DNA from: DAOMFB01 sp963801475
GTDB lineage: Bacteria; Acidobacteriota; Thermoanaerobaculia; UBA5066
Direction: 5' to 3'
NCBI GenBank assembly: GCA_963801475.1
Contig: CAWDEX010000003.1
Span: 1-64,000, forward strand
Length of the DNA stretch: 64,000 nt
The position numbers were made by a program, and so were the translations under genes. Within the stretch, counting starts at the first letter, position 1. The number at the start of each line of letters is the position of its first letter. Below are positions 50,305-58,522 of the stretch, one piece after another. The notes under the pieces were generated by a model that did no database searches, had not been told where the DNA came from, and worked only from the letters and a program-made list of their open reading frames with translations.

Positions 50305-50931
50305 TTACGGCCGGGGCAACTTCTCTCGGGCTGGCGTCTTCCTCGACTTCGTCGTCTTCTTCTTCTTCTCGTTCTTCTCTCTCTCGCCACCGTGTTCGAG
50401 GAGAGCCACCTCGCTCGCCGCCTCCTCGGTCCGTCTGTAGCGCCCGAGGTTCTCGAGAACTTCCGAGGCTGTCGGGGCTCCCCGCTGGTCCGAGTGCTCG
50501 CAGATCCGATACAGGGCCGCCAGGACATGCCGGGCGAAAGCGAGGTGCGTGGTCGTCCGTCCCAGGCCCAGCACGACGTCATTCATGGAGAGCACGCCAA
50601 CGACCCTCCGCGCGGCGTCCAGCACGGGGAGGCGGCGCACGCGCTCGGCCGCCATTGTCTCGAGCGCACTCTCAAGCTTGTCGTCCGGACCACAGGCATG
50701 AACCTTCCCGCTCATGACCTCCGCGACGAGAATCTCGGAAGGGGGCTTGTTCTTCGTCATCGTGGCCATTGCGACGTCGCGGTCTGTGATCATTCCGGCT
50801 GCCTCTCCCTTTTCTCCCAGCACCGGGAGAGCGCCACAGTCGCCTGCATACATCTTCCATGCGACGTCGGCCAGATGGTCAGTCGCCGTGCAGCAGATGG
50901 GATTGCGGGACATGATGTCCTGGACTTTCAT
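50305..50931 (-). CDS. CBS-domain pair protein with basic tail
   Basis: 208 residues from ATG 50931. Two CBS motifs (residues ~5-60 and ~75-125): VQDIMSRNPICCTATDHLAD, ALPVLGEKGEAAGMITDRDV, VRRLPVLDAARRVVGVLSMN. The C-terminal ~40 residues are Lys/Glu/Arg-rich, probably disordered. CBS pairs bind adenosyl nucleotides; this is likely a small regulator. No partner in the operon. Confidence 0.9.
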   Translation of the reverse strand: MKVQDIMSRNPICCTATDHLADVAWKMYAGDCGALPVLGEKGEAAGMITDRDVAMATMTKNKPPSEILVAEVMSGKVHACGPDDKLESALETMAAERVRRLPVLDAARRVVGVLSMNDVVLGLGRTTTHLAFARHVLAALYRICEHSDQRGAPTASEVLENLGRYRRTEEAASEVALLEHGGEREKNEKKKKTTKSRKTPAREKLPRP

Positions 50932-51033
50932 GCCTCTGATTCTGCGCCACTCCCGAGACTCCGGCGGTCAAGCCGCGCCGAGACCTCGTGTGAAGGACCC
51001 TGGATGTGATCCCGAGCACACGTTCCGTGCGGC

Positions 51034-51615
51034 ATGGGCTTCGTGTTCGTGCTGGTTTTTTTCGGAATGACGTCGGGGGCCGGGGCCCAATCTCCGGACG
51101 GACGGCCGGACGACTCCACCCCAATCGTCAGCGCGCCTCCGGAGGACGTCAAGGGAGGGGCCGAGAGGTACGAACGGAACGGCAGCTTCACCGGCCCCGT
51201 GCGCAACAGCGGACGCGCGCGCGCCAATCTTCCGCACCCGACGAATCCCGTGCCCGGCTCCATGCCGAACATGAACATCTGCCACGGGCAGTGCCGGTGA
51301 AACCGGATGATCCTGGTGGACCCGACGGTTTCGACCCGGAACACCGCCTGGATCGCGAAGGGTTCCTCCCTGCGCACGAACCCGGGCAACAATCCTCCGG
51401 CGGTCTTCCGGAACTGGGCGGCCGCCACGTCCGGCCCGAGTGACGTGGGATTCGGTTTCTTCACCGCGATCGTTCCCACGCCTGCGAACCTGGACCCCAC
51501 CGGCCGCGTCTTCTTCCACTCCTCGAACTCGCGCGTCTGGCGAAGCAACAACGGCGGGCTGACGTGGACGCGGATCGCTTCGGCCATCGCCCCGCCATCG
51601 CCCGGTCTGCGGCGA
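51034..51615 (+). pseudogene. Secreted BNR/Asp-box repeat protein, interrupted
   Basis: ATG 51034 opens a signal peptide (GFVFVLVFFGMTSGAGA) and a short region ending MPNMNICHGQCR followed by TGA (51298-51300); the same frame continues after the stop with RMILVDPTVSTRNTAWIAKG, FRNWAAATSGPSDVGFGFF and the Asp-box SSNSRVWRSNNGGLTWTRI. About base 51610 the frame is lost into the antisense of the next gene. The stop and missing 3' end make it non-functional. Confidence 0.65.
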
Positions 51616-51639
51616 GGAAGAATTGGGGGGGAAACCCGG

Positions 51640-53157
51640 TCAGTGCCCTCTCATGCTCCCCGTACGGGCGAGGTTCCGGTGCCAGGAGAAGGCCTCGTCG
51701 AGAAGGTGTGGCGTGTGCTTTCCCGGGGATGCGGCGAGGGCCGCCCGGTAGTAGTCGCGGAGCATCGGACGGTAGTCGGGGTGGACGCACTTCTCGATGA
51801 TCCTCTCGGCTCTCTGCTTCGGCGAGAGGCCGCGCAGGTCGGCGAGCCCCTGCTCCGTCACGAGGACGTGGACGTCGTGCTCGGTGTGGTCGACGTGGGT
51901 GACCATCGGGACGATGCACGAGATGGAGCCCATCTTTGCGGTCGAGGGCGTCATGAAGAACGAGATGTAGGCATTTCGCGCGAAGTCCCCCGAGCCGCCG
52001 ATGCCGTTCATGATCGAGGTTCCGCTGACGTGGGTCGAGTTGACGTTTCCGTAGATATCGGCCTCGATCATCCCGTTCATTGCGAGGCAGCCGAGGCGGC
52101 GGATCAGCTCGGGGTGGTTGGAGATCTCCTGCGGGCGGAGGAGCAGGCTGTCCCGGTAGCGGTCCATCTGAGCGTTCAGCTTGTCGACCTTGTCCGGGCT
52201 GAGCGAAAAGGCCGTCGCCGACGCGAAGGTGAGCTTCCCGGCGGAGATCAGCTCGAGCATGCCGTCCTGCAGGACCTCGGTGTATGCGGTGAGGTTCCCG
52301 AACGGGCCGTCCTTCAGGCCGAAGAGGACGGCGTTCGCGATGTTCCCGACGCCGGACTGGAGGGGGAGGAGCTCGTTCGGGAGGTTTCCCTTCTTTACCT
52401 CGGTTCCGAGGAACTCGAGAATGTGACCGGCGATCTGCCTCGACGACTCGTCGGGCGCCGAGAACGGCGCGTTCCGGTCCGGGGCGTTCGTCTCGACGAC
52501 GGCGATGATCTTCTCGAGGGGGCAGGTGAGATAGGGAGTCCCGATCCGGTCCGACGGGCTGACGAGCGGAATCGGCTTGCGGTGCGGAGGGAGCGCGAAG
52601 CCCTGGTAGACGTCGTGGATCCCTTCGAGCTTCTCGGACTGCCACGAGTTGACCTCGAGGATGACCCGGTCGGCGTAGTCGAGCCAGACCTTGTTGTTCC
52701 CGATCGAGGACGAGGGGATCAGGTCACCGTTCTCGCGGATCCCCGTGACCTCGATGACCGCGACGTCGAGCTTTCCGAGGAAGCCCGAGCGGACGAAGGC
52801 GCCGACGTGAGAGAGGTGGATGTCCAGGTATTCCATGTCGCCCGCGTTGATCTTCTTCCGGCAGATGGGGTCCGACTGATAGGGGAGACGCAGCTCCACG
52901 CCGTCGACCATCGCGAGGGCGCCGTCCAGCTCGGGGGCGGTCGACGCCCCGGTCCAGACGCTCACCCGGAACTTCTCGCCCCGCAGGTTGGCGTCCATGA
53001 TCTGCTTCGCGAGCGCCACGGGAACCGCCTTCGGGTAGCCGGCTCCGGTGAACCCGCTCATCCCCACCGTGTCCCCCGAGCGGATCATCGAGGCGGCCTC
53101 CTCGGCCGTCACGATCCTGTGGCGGAGCCTCTCGTTCAGGACTCTCTCTCCGGACAT
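51640..53157 (-). CDS. Acetyl-CoA hydrolase / succinyl-CoA:acetate CoA-transferase family
   Basis: 505 residues from ATG 53157 (the longer open frame lacks a ribosome site; GAGGTACAGAG precedes this ATG). Class I CoA-transferase pattern: SGDTVGMSGFTGAGYPKAVP, VWTGASTAPELDGALAMVDG, LLPLQSGVGNIANAVLFGLK, the catalytic-Glu segment TAYTEVLQDGMLELIS, and the C-terminal GSGDFARNAYISFFMTPSTA and HDVHVLVTEQGLADLRGLSP. It would move CoA between acetate and succinate or hydrolyse acetyl-CoA in fermentation. Monocistronic. Confidence 0.93.
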   Translation of the reverse strand: MSGERVLNERLRHRIVTAEEAASMIRSGDTVGMSGFTGAGYPKAVPVALAKQIMDANLRGEKFRVSVWTGASTAPELDGALAMVDGVELRLPYQSDPICRKKINAGDMEYLDIHLSHVGAFVRSGFLGKLDVAVIEVTGIRENGDLIPSSSIGNNKVWLDYADRVILEVNSWQSEKLEGIHDVYQGFALPPHRKPIPLVSPSDRIGTPYLTCPLEKIIAVVETNAPDRNAPFSAPDESSRQIAGHILEFLGTEVKKGNLPNELLPLQSGVGNIANAVLFGLKDGPFGNLTAYTEVLQDGMLELISAGKLTFASATAFSLSPDKVDKLNAQMDRYRDSLLLRPQEISNHPELIRRLGCLAMNGMIEADIYGNVNSTHVSGTSIMNGIGGSGDFARNAYISFFMTPSTAKMGSISCIVPMVTHVDHTEHDVHVLVTEQGLADLRGLSPKQRAERIIEKCVHPDYRPMLRDYYRAALAASPGKHTPHLLDEAFSWHRNLARTGSMRGH

Positions 53158-53429
53158 CTCTGTACCTCCGGTTCGTCGCCTGACCGGGACCCGTTCCGGA
53201 TCCCTCGGCCCGGGCGATCGTTCCGAAGACAAGCGTATCGCAGCGAGCCGGCATGGTTTCACCCAGCGCCTGATGCGGGCGGACGTACGCGTCGAGAACG
53301 ACGCCCAACTCGATCTTCTCCGTCAGGTCGTCGGCCCCCAAAGGCCGCAACAGCCACGCATATACTGATCACGCACCGATAGCCGACCCCAAAACGTTAC
53401 GTGTCGAGGGCTGCGGCCGAGGAGGAGCC

Positions 53430-53669
53430 ATGTCCGACCCGAAGATCGCTGCCAAGCAACCGATTGTCGTCAGGCTGGAAGCCGGCAGGACATACGCCTG
53501 GTGCCGTTGCGGCCTGTCCAAGGGGCAGCCGTTCTGCGACGGGACCCACAAGGGCTCCGGTTTCACGCCGCTCGTCTTCAAGGCGGAGGATACGAAAGAC
53601 GTCTGGCTCTGCCAGTGCAAGCACACCGGACATCCTCCGGCGTGCGACGGCACCCACAAGACTCTCTGA
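53430..53669 (+). CDS. Double-CDGSH iron-sulfur protein
   Basis: 79 residues containing two copies of the CDGSH motif: CRCGLSKGQPFCDGTHKG and CQCKHTGHPPACDGTHK, each C-x-C-x(n)-C-D-G-x-H for a [2Fe-2S] with three Cys and one His. A GAGGAGCC ribosome site precedes the ATG. Tandem CDGSH proteins of this length are common in bacteria and occur in oxidative-stress or iron contexts; exact role is unknown. Confidence 0.93.
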   Translation: MSDPKIAAKQPIVVRLEAGRTYAWCRCGLSKGQPFCDGTHKGSGFTPLVFKAEDTKDVWLCQCKHTGHPPACDGTHKTL

Positions 53670-53696
53670 CGCTCAGGTGCCGTTGCGATTCCGGGC

Positions 53697-53864
53697 GTGA
53701 AGATTGACGGCGTCCTGAAGATCACCCGGATCCGGGTCGCCTGCACGCTTTCGGTCCCACCGGGGATGGCCGACGACGCCCGCGAGGCGCTCAAGATGGC
53801 CATCACTCAACGCCCCGCCGCCATGAGCGCGATGGGGTGCATCGAGATCGTCGATTCGGCGTAG
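53697..53864 (+). pseudogene. OsmC-like protein, C-terminal fragment
   Basis: GTG 53697 begins a 55-residue frame KIDGVLKITRIRVACTLSVP, PGMADDAREALKMAITQRP, AMGCIEIVDSA that matches the C-terminal strand-helix of OsmC/Ohr-type peroxidases. The N-terminal half with the catalytic Cys is missing. It lies in the same frame as the CDGSH gene, 27 bases after its stop, so it may be an old fusion or read-through extension. Confidence 0.5.
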
Positions 53865-54158
53865 ATCAGTGAGCTTCCGGCCTGAGGCTCGCGGCCGGGC
53901 CTCGGGCCATGGCGGGATTCCCTCCGCCGGAGGCGGGGGTGTCCGCGATTCATGATCCAAAGGCCATTGGGCGGCCTCCGGCCCGGTTCGGGCGCGAGGC
54001 GGCCGCGAGCGGTTCGGCCTGCGGCGACGGGGTCGAAGCTCTGATGTCGTCCCATCAGACCTGGATCGACCGATTCCGTAGAATGACGCCTCCGGAGCTT
54101 TTCCGTCTTCAGGTCTCTCGCGCTCGCCGGGTGGTACGCTGAACGAAGGAGGCCGATC
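53865..54158. other. Spacer, nothing recognisable
   Basis: About 290 bases between the OsmC fragment and the Pro/Gln-rich secreted protein. No gene, hairpin or repeat stands out. Confidence 0.5.
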
Positions 54159-54914
54159 ATGCGCTTTCCTGTTTTCGCAGCGGCAGGCGCTGTGGTTCTC
54201 GCCGCCGCCTTGAACGCGCAGCAACCCCAGCCGGCGCAGCAACCCCAGCAGCCCCAGCAACCGCCGCAAACCCAGGCGCAGGGAGCCGGAGGATCGCAGG
54301 CCCAGGGCTTTCAACCGCCATACACCATCTATCGCGTCGACCTCATCCCCGCCGGCTTCGGGTTCGCGATGGAGGAGCCGAAGCTGGAGGGTGACGTTTG
54401 GGTCTTCCGCAGCCTGCCGGACAAGACTCTCGAGCGGGTTCCCAAGGCAAGAGTGAAGTCCGTCAGCCGGTGGTCGACGGACTACAGCAAGGAGGTCGTC
54501 TACCAGGTCGAGTTCCTTCCCACCGGCGGCGTCCTCGCCCGCGAGGAGCCGGTGAAGAAAGGGAGGCTCTACCTGATCAACACCTGGAGGCAGGGAACGC
54601 TTCTCTCCATGCAGGAGGGGGACGTCAAGAGCATCACCCGACTGACGGGGTTTCCGGCGTTCAAGGCCGAGATGAAGGAGCTGGGCGTCGTCGTCCTGGA
54701 GACCGAGACGACCCACGCGGGCTTCAAGCAGACGGGAGATACGCCGGCACCGGGCGCGGCGTCAGCGGGAGCCCCGTCCACGAGATCGGGCCAGGGCAAC
54801 TGGACGTACCAGGGGACTCCGGGGGCGTCGGACGCATACGCGCCGGGGAACGCGACGGTCGCGAAGCCGGGCGACACGCCGATGATGCCCCAGCCGACGC
54901 AGCCTCCTCACTAA
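54159..54914 (+). CDS. Secreted Gln/Pro-rich protein, paralog of the remnant at 21.9 kb
   Basis: 251 residues: signal peptide (FAAAGAVVLAAALNA), a Gln/Pro-rich stretch (residues ~20-45), then a beta-rich region with two similar strands: VDLIPAGFGFAMEEPKLEGD and VEFLPTGGVLAREEPVKKGR, both ending in K-x-V-x-S/I-hydrophobic. The C-terminus (DAYAPGNATVAKPGDTPMMP) also occurs as an isolated fragment at 21905-22028. Function unknown; the 43-residue Gln/Pro linker suggests a surface-exposed or periplasmic spacer. Confidence 0.8.
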   Translation: MRFPVFAAAGAVVLAAALNAQQPQPAQQPQQPQQPPQTQAQGAGGSQAQGFQPPYTIYRVDLIPAGFGFAMEEPKLEGDVWVFRSLPDKTLERVPKARVKSVSRWSTDYSKEVVYQVEFLPTGGVLAREEPVKKGRLYLINTWRQGTLLSMQEGDVKSITRLTGFPAFKAEMKELGVVVLETETTHAGFKQTGDTPAPGAASAGAPSTRSGQGNWTYQGTPGASDAYAPGNATVAKPGDTPMMPQPTQPPH

Positions 54915-54934
54915 CGCGCCTCGGCCCGGAGCCG

Positions 54935-54988
54935 CCCGGAGGCCGGAGAACGCGGCTCGCACAGCCGACCGGGTGTGGTGGCGCGATG
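54935..54988 (+). repeat. Long dispersed repeat (family B), internal fragment
   Basis: GGAGAACGCGGCTCGCACAG then CCGACCGGGTGTGGTGGC match the middle of family B (GAGAACG...GCGGCCGACCG). The flanking blocks and hairpin are missing. Confidence 0.5.
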
Positions 54989-55049
54989 AGGTGGGCCGCC
55001 GTGGTTCTGGACGCGGCGGTAGGCTTCCCCGTGGGGAAGGAGTTCCGCC

Positions 55050-56291
55050 ATGTACGAGTTTCTCCTGAACGACGCCCAGCTCGGTCTTCGGGAAGAGGTC
55101 AGGGATCTCGTGCGCTGGGTCCCGCGCCAGATGGTGCTGGACATGGACGCCGACGTCGTCAGGTTCCCGAAGGACTTCCTGCGGGAGGCCGGCCGCCGCA
55201 ACCTCATGGGCTGCCGCTATCCCTCGCGGTGGGGTGGGAGGGACATGGACTGGGTCACGACCTGCATGGTCATGGAGGAGGTTGGTACCCTCGGCTACAT
55301 CTTCGCCTGTGTCTTCGGCGTCGGCGCCGAGCTGGTCTGCGATGCCATCGTTCGGCACGGCACGGAGCGGCAGAAGGAGAAGTACGTCAGGCCGCTTCTC
55401 TCGGGCGAGATCTTCGCGGCCGAGTGCCTGACGGAGCCCCGCGGCGGCTCCGACTTCTTCGGGGCCACGACCACCGCGGTCGATCGAGGCGACCACTTCG
55501 TCCTGAACGGCCAGAAGCGCTTCATCGTAGGCGCCGAAGGGGCCGACTTCTTTCTGGTCTACGCGCGGACCAATCCCGACCGGGAGGCAAGGCCCGAGGA
55601 GGCGCTCACCTGCTTTCTCGTCGATCGCGGCCCGGGCGTCGCGGTCAGCTATCACTACGGACTCATGGGATGCCGTGGCGGCGGCACCGGGCGACTCGTC
55701 TTCACGGACGTCGTGGTTCCGCGGGAAAACGTGGTCGGCCGCGTGCACCACGCCGCGGACGTGTTCAACACCATGATGGTCCCGGAACGGCTCGGCACCG
55801 CCGCCATGACGATCGGCGCGGCCCGCCCGGCGGTCGAGCTGGCGACCGCCTATACCCGGAAACGCAAGGCCTTCGGCCAAACGGTGAACCGCTTCCAGGG
55901 GGTGTCCTTCCAGGTCGCCGAAGCGGTCACCCTTCTCGACGCGAGCCGGTCGCTGGTCTACACGACCGCTCGCGCGGTCGACGCCGGCCTGCCGGCCCTC
56001 GCCACCCGCCGCTGGGTCAGCGAGACCAAGAAGTTCGTCACCGAGAACTGCCAGCAGGCGGCGCGGCACGCCATGCAGGTCATGGGCGGCATCGGCTACA
56101 CGAACGTCTATCCGGTCGAGCGCATCGTCCGCGACCTCGGTCTGGCCTCGATCTGGACGGGCACGAACGAAGTGATGAGCTCCATCATCGCCCACGACTG
56201 GTACCGTGAGAACGGCAAGAGCCAGACCCCGCGCGACCACGAGGCGGACGCCGTCGCGGCGGACGTGGCCGGCGAGAAGGTCTACGAGTAG
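55050..56291 (+). CDS. Acyl-CoA dehydrogenase
   Basis: 413 residues, ATG 55050 with AAGGAG upstream. Typical three-domain flavoenzyme: helical N-terminus (to ~115), strand domain with ECLTEPRGGSDFFGATTTAV and the flavin-contacting GQKRFIVGAEGADFFLVYA, and C-terminal helices with RKAFGQTVNRFQGVSFQVAE and QVMGGIGYTNVYPVERIVRD. The substrate class cannot be read from the sequence; no ETF genes are nearby. Confidence 0.93.
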   Translation: MYEFLLNDAQLGLREEVRDLVRWVPRQMVLDMDADVVRFPKDFLREAGRRNLMGCRYPSRWGGRDMDWVTTCMVMEEVGTLGYIFACVFGVGAELVCDAIVRHGTERQKEKYVRPLLSGEIFAAECLTEPRGGSDFFGATTTAVDRGDHFVLNGQKRFIVGAEGADFFLVYARTNPDREARPEEALTCFLVDRGPGVAVSYHYGLMGCRGGGTGRLVFTDVVVPRENVVGRVHHAADVFNTMMVPERLGTAAMTIGAARPAVELATAYTRKRKAFGQTVNRFQGVSFQVAEAVTLLDASRSLVYTTARAVDAGLPALATRRWVSETKKFVTENCQQAARHAMQVMGGIGYTNVYPVERIVRDLGLASIWTGTNEVMSSIIAHDWYRENGKSQTPRDHEADAVAADVAGEKVYE

Positions 56292-56335
56292 AGGAAGCCC
56301 GCTCCGTTTCCGGGGAGCCGGCCGCGGGACCGGTG

Positions 56336-57322
56336 TCAGACGTCCAGGGCCTTCATCGCCGCCTCGGGGTAGCGCGCCCCGGCTGCGATCCCCTTGGGAA
56401 CGGCTTTCTCGATCATCGCCAACTCGTCGACGGTCAGGGGAATGCCGACGGCCCGGGCGTTCTCCTCGAGGCGGGCGCGGCTCTTCACGCCCGGAATCGG
56501 CACGACGTTCTCGCTACGCGAGAGGAGCCAGGCGAGTGCGAGCTGGGCCGGCGTACAGCGCTTCGCCGAAGCGATCTTCTCGACGCGGCGGACGAGCTCG
56601 AGGTTCTTCCTGAAGTTCTCTCCCTGGAACCGCGGCGCGTTCCGACGATAGTCCCCTTCGGGAATCTCCTCGAACGCTCTGAAGCGCCCCGTGAGGAACC
56701 CGCGGCCCAGCGGGCTGTAGGGGACGAAGCCGATCCCCAGATCGAGGCAGGCCGGGAGAACCTCGTCCTCGGGTTCACGCGTCCAGAGCGAGTACTCGCT
56801 CTGGAGGGCGGAGATCGGATGGACGGCGTGGGCCCGGCGAATCGTCCGGACCGAGGCCTCGGAGAGACCGAGGTAACGGACCTTTCCCGCCTTGACCAGC
56901 CCCGCCATCGCGCCGACGGTCTCCTCGATGGGGACCGTCTTGTCGACCCGGTGCTGGTAGTAAAGGTCGATGTGGTCGACACCCAGACGGCGAAGAGAGC
57001 CTTCGCAGCAGGCGCGAACGTACTCCGGACGTCCGTTCACCCCGAGCCAGCTGCCGTCCTCGCCGCGGACGTTCCCGAACTTGGTGGCGAGGACGACCGC
57101 CTCGCGGCGACCCCGGATGGCCCGGCCCACGAGCTCCTCGTTCTTGAACGGGCCGTAGATGTCGGCCGTGTCGAGGAACGTGACACCGAGTCCGATTGCC
57201 CGGTCGATCGTCGCCAGGGACTCCTGTTCGTCCCGCCCGGCATAGAACTCCGACATCCCCATGCATCCGAGCCCCAGCGCGGAAACCGTCAGTCCTTCTC
57301 TTCCGAGCCGCCGCGTCTCCAT
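56336..57322 (-). CDS. Aldo/keto reductase
   Basis: 328 residues from ATG 57322. (beta/alpha)8 aldo-keto reductase with catalytic Asp/Tyr/Lys region VTFLDTADIYGPFKNEELVG, AVVLATKFGN, DLYYQHRVDKTVPIEETVGA and NADPH-binding VPIPGVKSRARLEENARAVG. Similar to AKR families acting on aldehydes and sugar-derived substrates (YajO/PhdK-type). Opposite strand and converging with the acyl-CoA dehydrogenase; no clear pathway link. Confidence 0.93.
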   Translation of the reverse strand: METRRLGREGLTVSALGLGCMGMSEFYAGRDEQESLATIDRAIGLGVTFLDTADIYGPFKNEELVGRAIRGRREAVVLATKFGNVRGEDGSWLGVNGRPEYVRACCEGSLRRLGVDHIDLYYQHRVDKTVPIEETVGAMAGLVKAGKVRYLGLSEASVRTIRRAHAVHPISALQSEYSLWTREPEDEVLPACLDLGIGFVPYSPLGRGFLTGRFRAFEEIPEGDYRRNAPRFQGENFRKNLELVRRVEKIASAKRCTPAQLALAWLLSRSENVVPIPGVKSRARLEENARAVGIPLTVDELAMIEKAVPKGIAAGARYPEAAMKALDV

Positions 57323-57418
57323 CTCCGTCGTCTCCTCCTTCCTTGGCGCCCATGCGACGTCCGCGCGCAGAGAAGCGGTCCCCGGCAGTCGGGAGCGTCG
57401 GCGTGCCGTCCTGGCTCG

Positions 57419-57646
57419 TCAGCCGTCAGCCCCCTTTCGGAGAGCGGCGCGGTACAGCGCCTTCCGAAGGCGAACCATCCGGCGTTCCCGCATCCGTGCG
57501 GCAAGGGTGTCGGAACCGGCGTTCTCCCGCCCCAGGGAGGAGAAGAGGCCGGTGAGCCATTCACGCTCGAAAGTCTCTGACTTGATGCGACGATCCACGC
57601 CATTCTCCTGGCCTCTCCGCGCGAAACGCCTCCACGGCTCTTCCAT
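57419..57646 (-). CDS. Small Arg-rich protein, uncertain
   Basis: 75 residues from ATG 57646, with GAGGGGGTGAG upstream. The sequence is basic: ERRMVRLRKALYRAALRKG at the C-terminus and EEPWRRFARRGQENGVDRRI at the N-terminus. No family is recognised and the composition could be chance in GC-rich DNA, but the ribosome site is good. Confidence 0.4.
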   Translation of the reverse strand: MEEPWRRFARRGQENGVDRRIKSETFEREWLTGLFSSLGRENAGSDTLAARMRERRMVRLRKALYRAALRKGADG

Positions 57647-57898
57647 CGCTCACCCCCTCGGCCCCTCCCCGGGTATTGACGTGCGGTTAAACGAATGGTT
57701 CACACTGGCGATGAGTAGACGCCGAACGTTGGAGTCGGACACAAGGATCGTGCCACTCATTCGGTGCCGTTTCGGCTCTCTCGAGGAATCGGCGGAATGC
57801 GGGTGATGGACCGGGAATTCGCTGCTAGGGCTGCCTAACAAATTCAGCCCTGATACGATTTTCCTCGTCCTCCTATCTTCCGGGAAAGGACGGAGCCC

Positions 57899-58460
57899 TG
57901 AAGAACCGGATCACCGGGCTCGGGGTTTCCAGTCGGCGGCCGGCGCGGAGGCCCCGGCTTCGGGTCGGCTCACTCGCCGTCGTGGCGCTTCTCTGGAGCG
58001 TCCCGCTCCGCGCGAACGGGTCCGAGGGCAGACGGATTCTCTTCCCGGGTGCCGGCGAATCGGGTGGCGTCTCGGGACCGATGAGCTACCGGGTCTCCGC
58101 CACACCTCAGGCTCTATGCGAGCTGGGGACAGGGGTTCCTGCCGCCGCGACCGAGGAACTGGCCAACGATCCGGAGGCCTTCGGTGGTTCAACACGAACC
58201 TCGTTGTCGCCACGTCGCACGGCGTCGAAATCGGCGCGCGTGGTGTCCTCTGGCGAAGCCTGTCGTGGGATGTGGCCGCCTTCCGCCTCGACACCGACGA
58301 CGATTTCGGGAGGTACCGCGTCGCGGGTCGGCCGCTCTCAACCTGACTGGAAAGGAGTACATCGCCTTCACCGAGCCGGACCCGGACGGGAACTCCTACC
58401 AGCCGGCCCAGATGGCCCAGGTGTTCGCCGGCGTACTCTCTGGCTGGGCCCTGACTGAGG
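57899..58460 (+). pseudogene. TonB-dependent receptor remnant
   Basis: Pieces in order but in different frames: a signal peptide (VALLWSVPLRANG), YASWGQGFLPPR, then EELANDPEAFGG, FNTNLVVATSHGVEIGARGV, WDVAAFRLDTDDDFGRYRVA, and finally LTGKEYIAFTEPDPDGNSYQ. These are C-terminal barrel landmarks of TonB receptors; the plug domain and most of the barrel are deleted. At least two frameshifts are needed to join the parts. Confidence 0.65.
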
Positions 58461-58522
58461 CCGCTGTTCACGATCCCGATCGGGAGCCGGCGTGCCCCGC
58501 CCGAGCACGGGCCTCGTTTAGG

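Noticed and set aside
51298..51300. Selenocysteine recoding of the in-frame TGA.
   Set aside because: No SECIS-like hairpin follows and the family does not use Sec; a nonsense mutation is simpler.
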